Shown: piece after piece, positions 63,158-64,000 of the stretch
Position numbering within the stretch: position 1 is the first letter of the stretch
How the letters are laid out: every line of letters begins with the position of its first letter
Source of the DNA: Cupriavidus taiwanensis
GTDB lineage: Bacteria > Pseudomonadota > Gammaproteobacteria > Burkholderiales > Burkholderiaceae
Direction: 5' to 3'
Assembly: GCF_900250075.1 (NCBI RefSeq)
Contig: NZ_LT977071.1
Coordinates: 1,612,941-1,676,940, forward strand
DNA length: 64,000 nucleotides
The notes under the pieces: generated by a model
The model's database searches: none
What the model was told of the DNA's origin: nothing
What the model saw: only the letters and a program-made list of their open reading frames with translations
Position numbers and translations under genes: made by a program

Positions 63158-63915
63158 CCGCCGTCGATGACGAAGGTATCGCCGGTGTGGTAGGCCGAGG
63201 CCGGGCTCATCAGGTAGACCGCGATGCCGGCGAAGTCGCTGCCCTCGCCCCAGCGGCGCATCGGCACGCGCTTGTGCACCATCTCCTGGAAGGCATCGTT
63301 GCCCTGCGCCGCGCTCGTCATCTCGGTCTTGATCCAGCCCGGCAGGATCGAATGGGCGCGGATGCCCTTGCGCGCATACTCGACCGCGAGCCCCCGCATC
63401 ATCGAGATCACGCCGCCCTTGGTGGCGGCGTAGTGCTCGGCGCGCGGCGCGCCTTCGATGGCGGCGACCGAGGCCGTGCTGCACAGCACGCCGCCGTCGC
63501 CCTGCGCCAGCATCTGCCGCACCGCCGCGCGCAGCGTGAAGAAGGCGCCGTCCAGGTTGACGCGCAGGGTCCGGCGCCAGGCCTCGGTGGCGATCTGGTC
63601 GAACGGTGCCTTGCTGCCGCTGCCCACGCCGGCGTTGGCAAAGCAGCCGTCGAGGCGTCCCAGCGCCGCCACCGTGCGCATCATTGCGGCGTCGACCGCC
63701 TGCTCGTCACCGACGTCGCAAAGCTCCGTATGCACCTTGCGCCCGTGCCGGCCCAGCCGGTCCGCGGCGGCGGCGTTCTTGTCCGCGTTGGTGCCCCAGA
63801 TCGCGATATCGGCACCGGCCGCGGCCAGCCCCTCGGCAATGCCCAGGCCAATGCCGCCGTTACCGCCGGTCACCAGTGCCACCTTGCCGGTCAGGTCGAA
63901 CGGATGCGTGCTCAT
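63142..63915 (-). CDS. Short-chain dehydrogenase/reductase (SDR)
   Basis: 257 residues. Cofactor motif ALVTGGNGGIGLGIAEGL (TGxxxGxG), NAG motif CFANAGVGSG, active-site Ser in CSTASVAAIEG, catalytic YAATKGG (Tyr-x3-Lys), and the C-terminal [13 protein letters not shown] of classical SDRs. It prefers NAD(H) or NADP(H) but the substrate is open; family members act on hydroxy acids, sugars and 3-oxoacyl chains. The ATG at 63915 has GAGGAG upstream. Only 85 bases of upstream DNA are in the window. Confidence 0.93.
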   Translation of the reverse strand: MSTHPFDLTGKVALVTGGNGGIGLGIAEGLAAAGADIAIWGTNADKNAAAADRLGRHGRKVHTELCDVGDEQAVDAAMMRTVAALGRLDGCFANAGVGSGSKAPFDQIATEAWRRTLRVNLDGAFFTLRAAVRQMLAQGDGGVLCSTASVAAIEGAPRAEHYAATKGGVISMMRGLAVEYARKGIRAHSILPGWIKTEMTSAAQGNDAFQEMVHKRVPMRRWGEGSDFAGIAVYLMSPASAYHTGDTFVIDGGYTLF

Positions 63916-64000
63916 GTCTGTCTCCTCGGATGGTTTTGTCGCTGTCTTGGCCGGACATTGTTGGCAAGACAGGCGCAAAAACTCGTCGTCGGAACAGATG

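Overview
The window is high-GC DNA from a betaproteobacterium of the Burkholderiales, most likely a Cupriavidus species and probably its second chromosome or another accessory-rich replicon. This is inference: the pointers are a Bug-type (TctC) solute receptor, an HME-RND metal efflux operon, the xsc-pta-tauE sulfonate operon known from Cupriavidus necator, very high third-position GC, and dispersed CCCTCTCCCGC..GCGGGAGAGGG hairpins. I saw no rRNA, tRNA, CRISPR array or complete insertion sequence.

Layout. 0-10 kb: an MHS-type MFS transporter with an FCD-GntR regulator, a BON-domain protein, an alpha/beta hydrolase broken by a one-base frameshift, a large DUF3772/MscS mechanosensitive channel, a 122-bp nested inverted repeat, a LysR gene with a clear operator, a nitronate monooxygenase, a small exported protein and a NodS-like methyltransferase. 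10-17 kb: an HME-RND efflux operon (small acidic CzcI-like protein, outer-membrane factor, lipoprotein adaptor, RND pump). 17.1-17.8 kb: a MazF-type toxin-antitoxin pair. 17.8-26.9 kb: two divergent organosulfur operons. Leftward run a SfnB/DszC-like flavoprotein, a Gln-type thiol dioxygenase and a four-rhodanese protein; rightward run an SsuD-like monooxygenase, an ABC sulfonate importer and a membrane cytochrome c. 27-31 kb: xsc, pta and tauE convert sulfoacetaldehyde to acetyl phosphate, acetyl-CoA and exported sulfite.

31-37.5 kb: a LysR-sulfatase-Bug receptor group and an MFS-amidase pair. 37.6-47.5 kb: a catabolic island whose intergenic regions carry six GTATAC palindromes and which encodes its own FCD-GntR regulator. 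It holds a class IB ferredoxin reductase, a GlcG/HbpS protein, an aldehyde dehydrogenase, a CADD-like heme-oxygenase-fold diiron oxidase with all six predicted metal ligands, an ornithine cyclodeaminase homologue, two permeases and two 2Fe-2S ferredoxins flanking an unknown 105-aa protein. I recognise no described pathway with this gene set; it is the best candidate here for an undescribed system. 47.5-50.3 kb: an orphan CobS/CobT-like AAA-VWA pair.

50.3-56.7 kb: an IclR regulator, an amino-acid permease, the MocR-type regulator tauR and the taurine dehydrogenase genes tauXY. The permease promoter and the xsc promoter, 24 kb apart, have the same architecture (TTGACC-N17-TACATT-N21-GGAAC-N5-GTTCC), which ties the two halves of taurine degradation into one likely regulon. 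56.9-63.2 kb: the four-gene ligase-associated DNA repair cassette (exonuclease, ATP-dependent ligase, Lhr-like helicase, PdeM phosphoesterase), each junction an ATGA overlap. The window ends with a convergent SDR oxidoreductase gene.
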